A stretch of DNA of 64,000 nucleotides from Rhodococcus sp. H36-A4. GTDB lineage: Bacteria > Actinomycetota > Actinomycetes > Mycobacteriales > Mycobacteriaceae. Location: assembly GCF_027158005.1 (NCBI RefSeq), contig NZ_JAPVLQ010000002.1:372001-436000 (forward strand), in the 5' to 3' direction. The notes beneath the pieces are model-generated. The model made no database searches and was not told the DNA's origin. It saw nothing but the letters and a program-made list of their open reading frames with translations. Of this stretch, positions 16,727 through 25,258 are shown piece by piece. Each line of letters starts with the position of its first letter. Within the stretch, counting starts at the first letter, position 1. The position numbers were made by a program, and so were the translations under genes.

Positions 16727-17998
16727 ATGCTGCACCTCAACGCATTCCTCTACGGCTGTGGGCATCACAGTGCAGCGTGGCGTCACCCGAGTTCGAGGGT
16801 CGAGGACCTCGGCGATATCAGCTACTACCAAGAACTCGCGCAGACCGCGGAGCGGGGCAAGTTCGACGCCGTGTTCTTCGCGGACGGACACTCCGTTCGT
16901 GATCCGGCCGGCGCGGGCACCTGGTTTCTCGAACCGATCACAGCCCTGACGGCGATGGCCGGAGCGACCACCCATATCGGCCTGGTCACCACCATATCCA
17001 CGACGTTCTACACACCGTTTCACGCTGCGCGGTTGCTCGCCTCGCTCGATCACATCAGTGGTGGCCGCGCAGGATGGAACGTCGTGACCTCGATGTTCGA
17101 CGCCGAGGCGCGCAATCATGGATTCGAGGACATTCCGGCACGGGTCGAAAGGTACGAACGCGCAGAGGAATTCGTCGAGGTTGCCCTCGCGCTATGGGAC
17201 AGCTGGGAACGGGACGCGCTGGTACTGGATCGCGAGGGAATGTATGCGGATCCGGCGAAGGTGCATCCCATCGATCACGTCGGCAAGCACTTTCGGGTGG
17301 ACGGACCGTTGACGGTCCCCCGGTCTCCGCAGGGACGTCCGGTGCTGTTCCAGGCAGGCGCGTCGGGACCGGGGCGTGATCTTGCGGCTCGTTACGCGGA
17401 GGCGATCTACGCCGTTGCCTACGATTCCGAGGCCGGCGCCGCCTACTCTTCGGATGTCAAGCGCCGCATAGATGCTGCCGGACGCGACAGCTCGTCCGTT
17501 GGAATCATGCCGGGTTTGGTGACGTACGTCGGGTCGACGATGAGCGAGGCGCGTGCGAAGAAGGCCGAGCTCGATGCACTGCTTCCCGTCGAGCAGTCGT
17601 TGCGCACACTGGGGATGTTCGTGGAGCAGGACTGCAGCGATTGGGAGCTCGACGCACCGGTTCCTGCTCTTTCGCCGATCGAGGAGTTCACCGGACCGCA
17701 CGGTCGATACGAGACGATCCTGCGGATAATCGCCAAAGACGCCCCGACTGTCCGCCAGCTTCTCGGGACACTCGCAGCGGGTGGAGGGCATGCCACAATG
17801 ATCGGGACGCCGGAATCGATCGCCGACGAGATCTCCGAGTGGGCGCGCAGAGGCGCTGCCGACGGCTTCAATCTGATGCCACCGCTGTATCCGGACAGTC
17901 TCGACGACTTCGTCGACGAAGTGGTGCCAATTCTGCAGTCACGCGATCTCTTTCGTAAGGAGTATTCTTCGCGCTCACTGCGCGAGAATCTGGCATGA
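16727..17998 (+). CDS. NtaA/SnaA/DszA-type flavin-dependent monooxygenase
   Basis: A 423-residue bacterial-luciferase-like monooxygenase of the nitrilotriacetate monooxygenase component A group. Marks are 'AERGKFDAVFFADG', 'EPITALTAMAGATTHIGLVTTISTTFY', 'HISGGRAGWNVVTS' and 'RPVLFQAGASGPGRDLAARYAEAIY'. It needs reduced FMN from a separate reductase, which is not encoded next to it. Relatives oxidise C-N or C-S bonds (EDTA, dibenzothiophene sulfone, pristinamycin). With a TPP riboswitch upstream and an SDR one base before it, a thiazole or pyrimidine breakdown product is a plausible substrate, but this is inference. Confidence 0.85.
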   Translation: MLHLNAFLYGCGHHSAAWRHPSSRVEDLGDISYYQELAQTAERGKFDAVFFADGHSVRDPAGAGTWFLEPITALTAMAGATTHIGLVTTISTTFYTPFHAARLLASLDHISGGRAGWNVVTSMFDAEARNHGFEDIPARVERYERAEEFVEVALALWDSWERDALVLDREGMYADPAKVHPIDHVGKHFRVDGPLTVPRSPQGRPVLFQAGASGPGRDLAARYAEAIYAVAYDSEAGAAYSSDVKRRIDAAGRDSSSVGIMPGLVTYVGSTMSEARAKKAELDALLPVEQSLRTLGMFVEQDCSDWELDAPVPALSPIEEFTGPHGRYETILRIIAKDAPTVRQLLGTLAAGGGHATMIGTPESIADEISEWARRGAADGFNLMPPLYPDSLDDFVDEVVPILQSRDLFRKEYSSRSLRENLA

Positions 17999-18036
17999 TG
18001 CGCTGGCACGGGTGGTGCATCCGCACAAGGGGGAGT

Positions 18037-19491
18037 ATGTCGAAGCGAATGGCCGTCGTGACAGCTGTTGTCGTTCTCGGGTCCGTGGTGATCGTGTTCG
18101 GGGATGGCGTCCCGGCTACCGCCGAACCTCTCGTCCCTCCCGGCGCATGCGCGGCCGACCTGACGAACGAGACCGGGTCGCTGGTCCCGGAGGATCTCTC
18201 GATTCCGATCCCATTTCCGCAACTCGCACCCGTGCCGTATCCAGCCCCGACGACGGCCCCGACACGTATCGACCCGGAACCGTTGCCGGCGGACCCTTGC
18301 TTGGATCCGTGTCCGGACCTGACCGATGAGACCCGCGAGCCCACAACGCTTTCGAGTGAATTGGACATTCCCCGGATCGGATTCGAGTTCAAACCGTTCA
18401 CCATTCCGATCCCGATCCCCGGTCGCGAATTGCAGCTTCCGCCTCCTCCCGATCCGGCGTCACCTCCCGTCGAACCGGCGGCCATAACTTCTGCACCGCC
18501 GATGCCGCAGATCGGCAACGTCACCCGTGTTGCCAAACAGACAGGCGCGGGATCGATCAATCGCACCGACAAACGGTGGCAGGTCTACGGAACGGACCTG
18601 GGCATGATGTGGGAGAGCGCCCCCGGACAGATAGCGACGGTATTCGGCGATACCGTCGGCAAAGGCTTCCATCCACCTGGAGGACAGGGGCCGGATTGGC
18701 GCAGCAATGTACTCGCGTTCAGTTCCGACACCGATCTGTCCGACGGGGTTACCTACGACAGCATGGTGCAGGACAGTCGTTGTCACGCACCCGAACTCCT
18801 CAGCAGTCGAAAGCTCGACAACGTCGAGATCACGACGATTCCTACCTCTGGCTTCGCGATCGACGATCGTCAATACATGAGCTACATGTCCATCAGGACG
18901 TGGAACAGCATCCCGGGAACCTGGTGGACCAACTACGGTGGGATCGCTTACTCGGACGACGGCGGCTCCACCTGGACGAAGGATCCGTACGCGCAGTGGG
19001 ACAACATCTTCGGGATCAGTAAGTTCCAGGTGACGTCGATGGTCCCGCAGGGTGACTTCGTGTACATGTTCGGCACCCCGAACACCAGACTCGGCGACGT
19101 CGGCGTCGCACGCGTCCCGAAGCGGCAGGTGCTGAACAAGTCCGCGTATCAGTATTGGAGCGAGGGCAACTGGACACCGGTCGGAGGGTATAGCGCAGCA
19201 TCGACGATCGTGGCGGCCCCGGCAGCTGAACTTTCGGTGCGGTACGACGATTCACGACAGAGATGGCAGATGACCTACCTCGACACCGCGAAAACGGCTA
19301 TCACGCTGCGGGAGTCCGACTCTCCGCAAGGAGCGTGGTCCGACGGAGCACCGATGGTCAGCGTCGCCGAATACCCCGAGTTGTACGGAGGATTCATGCA
19401 TCCCTGGTCCACCGGCACCGATCTGTACTTCAACATCTCGACGTGGTCCGACTACAACGTCTTTCAGATGCACGCGGAGCTGACGAACTAG
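18037..19491 (+). CDS. Secreted DUF4185 protein
   Basis: A 484-residue exported protein. I start it at ATG 18037, preceded by GGGGGAG, which gives MSKRMAVVTAVVVLGSVV and a signal peptide ending near ATAEP. Residues 40-170 are a Pro-rich linker with many PIP and PLP motifs. The rest is a five-bladed-propeller-like DUF4185 domain ('VFGDTVGKGFHPPGG', 'YMSIRTWNSIPGTWWTNYGGIAYSDDGGSTW'). Members occur mostly in mycolate-bearing actinobacteria and may act on cell-wall glycans. It follows the monooxygenase at once but is probably an independent unit. Confidence 0.8.
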   Translation: MSKRMAVVTAVVVLGSVVIVFGDGVPATAEPLVPPGACAADLTNETGSLVPEDLSIPIPFPQLAPVPYPAPTTAPTRIDPEPLPADPCLDPCPDLTDETREPTTLSSELDIPRIGFEFKPFTIPIPIPGRELQLPPPPDPASPPVEPAAITSAPPMPQIGNVTRVAKQTGAGSINRTDKRWQVYGTDLGMMWESAPGQIATVFGDTVGKGFHPPGGQGPDWRSNVLAFSSDTDLSDGVTYDSMVQDSRCHAPELLSSRKLDNVEITTIPTSGFAIDDRQYMSYMSIRTWNSIPGTWWTNYGGIAYSDDGGSTWTKDPYAQWDNIFGISKFQVTSMVPQGDFVYMFGTPNTRLGDVGVARVPKRQVLNKSAYQYWSEGNWTPVGGYSAASTIVAAPAAELSVRYDDSRQRWQMTYLDTAKTAITLRESDSPQGAWSDGAPMVSVAEYPELYGGFMHPWSTGTDLYFNISTWSDYNVFQMHAELTN

Positions 19492-20381
19492 ATATTCAGC
19501 GAATCGATGTACTTCTCGGTGAGCTCGGCGATCTCGACAGCATGAGAGATCGGTGACCAATGACCGGCGTGAATATCGTTGCGAGTCAGATTTTTTACCC
19601 ATTTTCCGGTGTCTTCGTAATGATCGGGCCGCACCGCGACATCCTCGGTGTTGACGATCAAGTGCACTGGGATGTCGATGAATCGTTCCCGCGGCTTCAT
19701 CAAGCGCGGAAGAAGGTTTGCCCGATACAGGTTCACCCCGTTGGTCGCGTCGGAGAACAGTGTGGGGTTCTCGGTGACCAGCGACGGGTCGACGTCGGAG
19801 AATTCTTGCAGAAACGCAGGCCAGCCTTTCGCGAACTGGCGTCGAATTCGTAAAGTCGAGAGACCGGGAATGTGGAAGGTGACGGTGTACCACGATGCGC
19901 GCGTCTGGGCGAGCACTTGTTTGACGTTGCTCCAGTTCGGCTTGGTCAACCGCGACCGCGACCATTTGCCGAGATGGTCCAGGTTCGGGCCCGAAATGGA
20001 AGTGTACGAACGGATTCGATCTACTGCATGAGGTTCGGCAGCTGCATCCCATACTGTGACGGCGCCCCAGTCGTGTGCGAGAACGTGGACCGGTGCGTTC
20101 GGGCTGACTGCATCGACGACGGCATAGAAGTCCGATGCCAGATTGTGGAGTCGGTACGCGGAGCGTTCGCGTGGCACTGTACTTTTCCCTGCGCCACGTG
20201 CGTCGTAGCTGACGACGCGGAAGCGCTCGGTGAGTCGTGGAACGATGTGATTCCACATTTCGTGTGTGTCCGGCCAGCCGTGGACGAGGACGATGGTCTC
20301 GCCGTCCGGATTGCCGGTCTCGTAGACCGCCAGTGACATTCCCTCGTTGACCACGGTTGTGCGGGTGCTGGCTTCACGCAT
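19488..20381 (-). CDS. Alpha/beta hydrolase, epoxide-hydrolase-like (EphD N-domain type)
   Basis: A 297-residue alpha/beta hydrolase. HGWPD (34-38) forms the oxyanion hole and Asp104 in AHDWG is the expected nucleophile, as in epoxide hydrolases rather than esterases. The C-terminal 'HAGHWSPISHAVEIAE' carries the catalytic His. It resembles the hydrolase half of mycobacterial EphD but lacks the fused SDR domain. It converges with the DUF4185 gene with a four-base overlap. Epoxide substrate is inferred from the Asp nucleophile. Confidence 0.78.
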   Translation of the reverse strand: MREASTRTTVVNEGMSLAVYETGNPDGETIVLVHGWPDTHEMWNHIVPRLTERFRVVSYDARGAGKSTVPRERSAYRLHNLASDFYAVVDAVSPNAPVHVLAHDWGAVTVWDAAAEPHAVDRIRSYTSISGPNLDHLGKWSRSRLTKPNWSNVKQVLAQTRASWYTVTFHIPGLSTLRIRRQFAKGWPAFLQEFSDVDPSLVTENPTLFSDATNGVNLYRANLLPRLMKPRERFIDIPVHLIVNTEDVAVRPDHYEDTGKWVKNLTRNDIHAGHWSPISHAVEIAELTEKYIDSLNI

Positions 20382-20525
20382 CGGGTGGTACGTCCTTTTC
20401 GGTCTCGGTCGGAGGCGTCACACTTTCTCGAAGGTTACTATAAGCCTCGGTTACATGTAAGTGGATTGTCGGTGCGGGGTGGGAGGATTGAACAACCTCT
20501 CCGCCGAACAAAAGGAACCCTCGAG

Positions 20526-21026
20526 ATGTGGCCCAACGACTGGCCTGCGACACCCCGAGCCATCGCGACCTCTACCGAGGAGGCGCTTGCTGCCGCTCGT
20601 GCGCGCTCAGCGGATGCCTATCGCGACGCCGTGGCCGACGTGGAGTCCGCGGACGCGGCGCAAGTCGGTCTGGTGCATGCCGAAATCATCCGAGCGTTGC
20701 TCGAAGAACTGCATCCCGACGGGCTGACCGGCGAAGATGTTCAGGAAGTACTGGCGCTGACCGTGCGCTCGGCATCGGAATGGTTCGGCGAGCTCGATGT
20801 CGAGGGGTTCGTAGAAGTGCTCACGGGTGCGCTCGGGGTCGCGGATACCGAGGCTGCAGGCCGGCGACCCCGAGCTGGTCATGCGTTGTTGATCATTGCC
20901 GCACTGTCCAGTGCCGGCCGGCGTACGGCCGACGGAAAAGATGGGCATGACTCGACGTCGAGCGAGGTGTATGTCCGGCGGGCGATCGAAGAGATAGCTC
21001 GTTCGCAGACCATCGAGATGCCCTAG
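20526..21026 (+). CDS. Hypothetical protein
   Basis: A 166-residue, mostly alpha-helical, acidic and Ala-rich protein that I do not recognise. The ATG at 20526 has AAAGGA about ten bases upstream and begins MWPNDWPATPRAIA. No membrane helix, signal peptide or metal motif is seen. A central segment (EIIRALLEELHPDGLTGEDV) suggests a helical bundle. It stands alone between two minus-strand genes. Codon choice is like its neighbours, so it is likely real. Confidence 0.6.
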   Translation: MWPNDWPATPRAIATSTEEALAAARARSADAYRDAVADVESADAAQVGLVHAEIIRALLEELHPDGLTGEDVQEVLALTVRSASEWFGELDVEGFVEVLTGALGVADTEAAGRRPRAGHALLIIAALSSAGRRTADGKDGHDSTSSEVYVRRAIEEIARSQTIEMP

Positions 21027-21080
21027 CGCTTTCTACCGAGATCTAGCTTGTCGACGAGAGTGCGGTAGAAGGCGCGAGAG

Positions 21081-21563
21081 TCACCCGTACAGCATGTTGG
21101 CCGCACCGATGACGGCCCGGATCGACGAGCTGGTGCCGTCCGCATCCATCGCCATGGACCACGCGCGGCGGCCATCGAACTCGCAGAGGACGAAGGTGGC
21201 GACCTTGGCGTCGTGTGTGCCGTTTTCGGAAATGCTCTGCTGGTGAAAGGCCAGGATTTCGATATGGAAGCCTGCGTCGAACAACATCGAGGTCAGGGCG
21301 TCGATGGGGCCGTGTGACGTCGCCGTTGTCGTGTGGATTGTGTTCCCGACGCCGAAGGTCGCGTCGAATCTCGTCTGTCCACCGCGGCCGGGCCGGGCGG
21401 ACCAACTGCCCAGTCTGATGGGCCCGGTACGTGCACCGAAGCGCTGCAAGAAAGCGGCCCAGCTCATGTTCGCGGCCTGGTCACGAAGGTCACGCGGTAG
21501 TGGTGCGCCATAGCGGGCGGCGAAGCAGTCGTTGGGGAAGGTGGTGGAAGTAAGAGTGTTCAT
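21081..21563 (-). CDS. Stand-alone LeuA-type allosteric (dimerisation) domain protein
   Basis: A 160-residue protein that matches the C-terminal regulatory domain of 2-isopropylmalate synthase without the catalytic barrel. Visible are HGPIDALTSMLFDAGFHIEI, a central beta segment with 'DAKVATFVLCEFDGRRAWSMAMD', and 'SSSIRAVIGAANML', the GPVDA...Y..AI..A pattern of LeuA leucine-binding domains. It probably binds leucine or a similar branched compound, or forms mixed dimers with LeuA. GGAG lies 14-17 bases before the ATG. A strongly folded leader (21600-21660) precedes it. Confidence 0.7.
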   Translation of the reverse strand: MNTLTSTTFPNDCFAARYGAPLPRDLRDQAANMSWAAFLQRFGARTGPIRLGSWSARPGRGGQTRFDATFGVGNTIHTTTATSHGPIDALTSMLFDAGFHIEILAFHQQSISENGTHDAKVATFVLCEFDGRRAWSMAMDADGTSSSIRAVIGAANMLYG

Positions 21564-21599
21564 GTCGGTGGTTCTCCGAAAGTGAAGGGAGGACCGAGA

Positions 21600-21660
21600 T
21601 AGTACGACGACCCGCAGCGAGGGGTCGGTCCGAATTAGACCCCGCTACGGCGGCGTACTA
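21600..21660 (-). promoter_or_regulatory. Structured leader of the LeuA-domain gene
   Basis: On the minus-strand transcript TAGTACG pairs with CGTACTA as an outer stem (21660-21654 with 21606-21600). Inside it AGCGGGGTC (21646-21638) pairs with GACCCCTCGCT (21626-21616) with one bulge. A competing pairing GGTC/GACC is also possible in the loop. Such nested and alternative stems are what an amino-acid attenuator looks like. No clear leader peptide with a Leu run was found. Confidence 0.45.
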
Positions 21661-21857
21661 CGAGAAGGTGTTCCACAGAGCCCAATGTAGGCGCAGTTTC
21701 CGCTCTCGTGCAACCGTGTAGTCGAGTCTACCGAAATCTAGGACATTGTGAAGACTTGTCGATATATGCCGAGAGGGTTGCTAGCCGTCCATACCGGCGT
21801 CTAGGACACGCACTAGATGTGCCGATACTTTGCTATCGCGGTTGTTATCTTGGCCCC

Positions 21858-23048
21858 ATGGACCCCGTGCGTAATCCCTACGCCCCGGGCGCAGGCCAGC
21901 GCCCACCCGAACTGGCAGGCCGCGAGAAGCAACTCGACGCGTTCGACGTCGTGCTCGAGCGGATCACTCGCGGTAAACCGGAGCGAAGTGTGGTCCTGAC
22001 GGGGTTGCGCGGCGTGGGTAAGACCGTTTTGCTCAATCATCTTCGTTCGGCCGCGGTCGCTCGTGGTTGGGGAACCGGCAAGATCGAGGCAAGGCCGGAT
22101 CAAGAATTGCGTCGGCCGTTGTCGTCTGCGTTGCACATGGCTGTTCGCGGCATCGCTGCCGCGCATCGCGATCCAGAGAGAGTCGACGAATTCCTCGGTG
22201 TACTCAAAGCCTTCGCCTTGCGTGCCTCCGCCGACAAGGGGATGCGTGAACGTTGGCAGCCCGGTATCGATGTTCCCGCGCTCAGCGGCCGGGCAGATTC
22301 CGGGGACATCGAGATCGATTTGGTGGAACTGCTGTTGGACGCATCGGTGCTGGCTGGTGATGTCGGCGTCGGCATCTCGATCTTCATCGACGAAATGCAG
22401 GATCTGGGGCCGGCCGACATCTCGGCGCTGTGCGCGGCCTGCCATGAGCTCAGCCAAGATGCGGCGCCGCTCATCATCGTCGGAGCAGGTCTTCCGCATC
22501 TTCCCGCAGTGTTGTCGGCGTCGAAGAGCTACTCCGAAAGACTGTTCAGCTACCACCGGATCGGGCGGCTCGAGCGGAAGGCCGCCGACCTCGCGTTGAT
22601 CGCACCTGCAGATCGCGAGGACGTGGAATTCACGACCGAGGCACTCGACGCGCTCTACGAGGCAGCGGACGGATATCCGTACTTCGTTCAGGCTTACGGC
22701 AAGGCGACATGGGATTTGGCGCCCGAGAGTCCGATCACGGCCGAGGACGTGCGGGTTGCAGCCCCGACGGCCGAGGAGGAACTTGCCGTCGGATTCTTCG
22801 GGTCTCGATACGAGCGCGCCACCCCTGCAGAGCGTGAGTACATGCGAGCGATGGCCGATTTGTCCAGCGACGACACCTCGGTACCGACATCAGCGGTGGC
22901 GACGGAGCTGAAGCGCAAGCCTGCGTCGTTGTCGCCGGCTCGTGACGGATTGATCAAGAAGGGGCTGATCTACTCCGCCGAGCGCGGGACCATCGCGTTC
23001 ACCGTTCCGCACTTCGGGCGGTATCTGCGGGCTCAGACCGACGAGTAA
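21858..23048 (+). CDS. AAA-type ATPase with C-terminal winged-helix domain
   Basis: A 396-residue P-loop ATPase. Walker A is GLRGVGKT (49-56) and Walker B is IFIDEMQD (Asp178/Glu179). The N-terminal 'NPYAPGAGQRPPELAGREKQLDAF' is the usual opening of this actinobacterial family, which looks like archaeal/ORC-type AAA proteins. The last 70 residues ('YMRAMADLSSDDTSVPTSAVATELKRKPASLSPARDGLIKKGLIYS') form a winged helix likely to bind DNA. The role is not known. The ATG at 21858 is chosen over upstream frames on family grounds. It meets the alkB stop four bases away. Confidence 0.8.
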   Translation: MDPVRNPYAPGAGQRPPELAGREKQLDAFDVVLERITRGKPERSVVLTGLRGVGKTVLLNHLRSAAVARGWGTGKIEARPDQELRRPLSSALHMAVRGIAAAHRDPERVDEFLGVLKAFALRASADKGMRERWQPGIDVPALSGRADSGDIEIDLVELLLDASVLAGDVGVGISIFIDEMQDLGPADISALCAACHELSQDAAPLIIVGAGLPHLPAVLSASKSYSERLFSYHRIGRLERKAADLALIAPADREDVEFTTEALDALYEAADGYPYFVQAYGKATWDLAPESPITAEDVRVAAPTAEEELAVGFFGSRYERATPAEREYMRAMADLSSDDTSVPTSAVATELKRKPASLSPARDGLIKKGLIYSAERGTIAFTVPHFGRYLRAQTDE

Positions 23049-23052
23049 CGGG

Positions 23053-24171
23053 TCAGCTGTTGATCCGGGTCATATCCCCGTCGTAGAAGTCGATCAATCG
23101 CTGGTCCATCACTTTTCGCCACAGTGGTGGGATCAATGCACAGAAGATCATCACCGCGTACCCGGCTGGGAGCTGCGGTGATTCATCGACGGTCCGAAGG
23201 GCTTGGTAGCGGCGGGTCGGGTGAGCGTGGTGATCGCTGTGCCGCTGGAGGTGGTACAGAAAAAGATTGCTCCATAGGTGGTCGCTGTTCCAGCTGTGCC
23301 GGTGATCGGTTCGTTCGTACTTGCCGTTGCTCTTCTTCTGCCGCAGTAAGCCGTAGTGCTCGAGGTAGTTGGCGGCCTCGAACAGAATGATGGCGATGAC
23401 GGCCTGTATCAGGAGGTAAGGCGCAACCTGCCAGCCGAAAACCCCGATGAGAACCGTGAACAAAACGAGCGAGATAGCGGCGGCATTGAACAAGTCGTTG
23501 TGTGCGGACCATTTCGCGGAACCGACCCGATGTAGACGACGTTGCTCGAGAGCCCAGGCAGAGGTAAGGCCACCGATTATGCTGCGGGGCAAAAAGTTCC
23601 AGAAATTCTCCCCGTAACGCGCCGAGGCAGGGTCTTCGGGGGTTGCGACGCGAACATGGTGACCATGGTTGTGCTCGACGTAGAAGTGTCCATAAAACGC
23701 TTGTGCGAGTGTGACCTTCGACAACCAGCGTTCGACGTTCTCGCGCTTGTGTCCTAGTTCGTGAGCGGCATTGATGCCCACGCCGCCGACGATTCCGATG
23801 GTGACGGCGAGCGCGAGTCGCTCGGGAACCCCGAGTGGTCCGTAGGCCCAGAGATAGCATGCTGCAACCAAACCCGCATATTGAAGCGGTATCAGTAGGT
23901 ACAGGCACCAGCGGTAGTACTTGTCGTCCTCGAGGGCCCGCGCTGCTTCGAGCGGTGGGTTATTTCGGTCGACCCCGGCGAAGACGTCGATCAGTGGGAT
24001 GGCAATTCCCATGATCAACAGGCCGAGGAGCCAGAATGCGCCTGGGCCCAGCACCGTGACCAGCCCCCAGGCCATGAACGGGCTCAGCGGAATGACCAGA
24101 CCGAGCGGCCAGAGGTAGCGCTTGGGGTCTCGCCACCGCGCAGCGGGTATCGCCTCGGAGGGAGCATTCAT
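23053..24171 (-). CDS. alkB: Alkane 1-monooxygenase (AlkB-type)
   Basis: A 372-residue membrane di-iron hydroxylase. All His boxes are present: HELGH (137-141), EHNHGHH (166-172), and LQRHSDHH near residue 318, together with the NYLEHYG motif that marks true alkane hydroxylases. Six membrane helices are predicted. It oxidises medium-chain n-alkanes to 1-alkanols using electrons from rubredoxin and rubredoxin reductase. Neither partner gene is adjacent, unlike the alkB-rubAB arrangement of Rhodococcus alkB1/alkB2. It is likely one of several alkB copies. Start ATG at 24171. Confidence 0.93.
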   Translation of the reverse strand: MNAPSEAIPAARWRDPKRYLWPLGLVIPLSPFMAWGLVTVLGPGAFWLLGLLIMGIAIPLIDVFAGVDRNNPPLEAARALEDDKYYRWCLYLLIPLQYAGLVAACYLWAYGPLGVPERLALAVTIGIVGGVGINAAHELGHKRENVERWLSKVTLAQAFYGHFYVEHNHGHHVRVATPEDPASARYGENFWNFLPRSIIGGLTSAWALEQRRLHRVGSAKWSAHNDLFNAAAISLVLFTVLIGVFGWQVAPYLLIQAVIAIILFEAANYLEHYGLLRQKKSNGKYERTDHRHSWNSDHLWSNLFLYHLQRHSDHHAHPTRRYQALRTVDESPQLPAGYAVMIFCALIPPLWRKVMDQRLIDFYDGDMTRINS

Positions 24172-24380
24172 AGGGGGTGGAGCACGCCCTCTCGATAGAT
24201 CGACCGAACTTTGAAGCAATCGACGACAAAACGGTAACAGCTAATTATCGGCAAATGTCATGACGGATCTCATATAATTCGGCGCCATTTCGTGATCGGA
24301 TGGGTACGCCGTCTTCCCAGAGCAGAAGACTGCCTTTCGAGATCGCTGAAGTTCAGCGTCGCAGCAGAGGAGATATACAC

Positions 24381-25220
24381 GTGAAACGCACCGAGGCATC
24401 GTTCAGTGGAGTGCATGGAACCAAGATCGTGTACGACGTCTGGACGCCGGAAGTTCGCGAACCGTCGGCCATCCTGGTGCTCTCGCATGGACTAGGTGAA
24501 CACGCGGGCCGCTACCACCATGTCATCGAACGTCTCGGGACGCTCGGTCTCGTCGTCTATGCGCCCGATCATCGTGGGCACGGAAGATCCGGTGGCAAGC
24601 GGCTCGAACTGAAGAAGTGGTCGGATTTCGTCGCGGACCTGCACGAGGTCTTTCGAATTGCCGATGCGGCGTACCCAGGTATGCGGAGTTTCCTGCTCGG
24701 CCACAGCATGGGTGGTGCGATCGCCCTGTCGTACGCGCTCGAGTACCAAAACGAGCTCGATGGGTTGATGCTGTCCGCCCCCGCGGTGGTCCTCGGTGAC
24801 AGCACTCCGAAAATTCTGATTCCGATCGGCAAAATCCTGGGCAAGATCGCGCCGAGCTTGCCGGTTCAGGAACTCGACTCGGCCGCGGTCTCTCGGGATC
24901 CGGCCGTCGTGGCCGCGTACAACGCCGACCCGCTCGTCTACCACGGCAAGATTCCAGCCGGGCTGGCCAGCGGATTGGTCGGCGCCATGGAGAGTTACCC
25001 CGCGCGGCTGCATACGCTCACGCTCCCGGTTCTTCTGCAGCACGGCAGCGACGACAAGCTCGCCGACGTATCGGGCAGTCGCTCGATCGCCGAATCCGCC
25101 GGATCGACCGACCTGACCATCGAGGTGTACGACGGGCTGTACCACGAGATCTTCAACGAACCGGAGCAAGATCGAGTGCTCGACGACCTGATCGCCTGGC
25201 TGTCGCCGAGAGTCGCGTGA
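24381..25220 (+). CDS. Monoacylglycerol lipase (Rv0183-like)
   Basis: A 279-residue serine hydrolase, the same length as Mycobacterium tuberculosis Rv0183. The nucleophile is Ser109 in LGHSMGG; HGSDDKLADV gives the Asp and GLYHEIFNE the His. SHGLGEHAGRYH is the family's oxyanion-hole segment. It would release glycerol and fatty acid from monoacylglycerols at the cell envelope. The GTG at 24381 follows an AGAGGAGA ribosome-binding site. It is divergent from alkB across a 209-bp AT-richer gap. Confidence 0.9.
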   Translation: MKRTEASFSGVHGTKIVYDVWTPEVREPSAILVLSHGLGEHAGRYHHVIERLGTLGLVVYAPDHRGHGRSGGKRLELKKWSDFVADLHEVFRIADAAYPGMRSFLLGHSMGGAIALSYALEYQNELDGLMLSAPAVVLGDSTPKILIPIGKILGKIAPSLPVQELDSAAVSRDPAVVAAYNADPLVYHGKIPAGLASGLVGAMESYPARLHTLTLPVLLQHGSDDKLADVSGSRSIAESAGSTDLTIEVYDGLYHEIFNEPEQDRVLDDLIAWLSPRVA

Positions 25221-25258
25221 GCCGGTAGGTTCTACCCACGGCCAGGCGAGCCTTTTCG

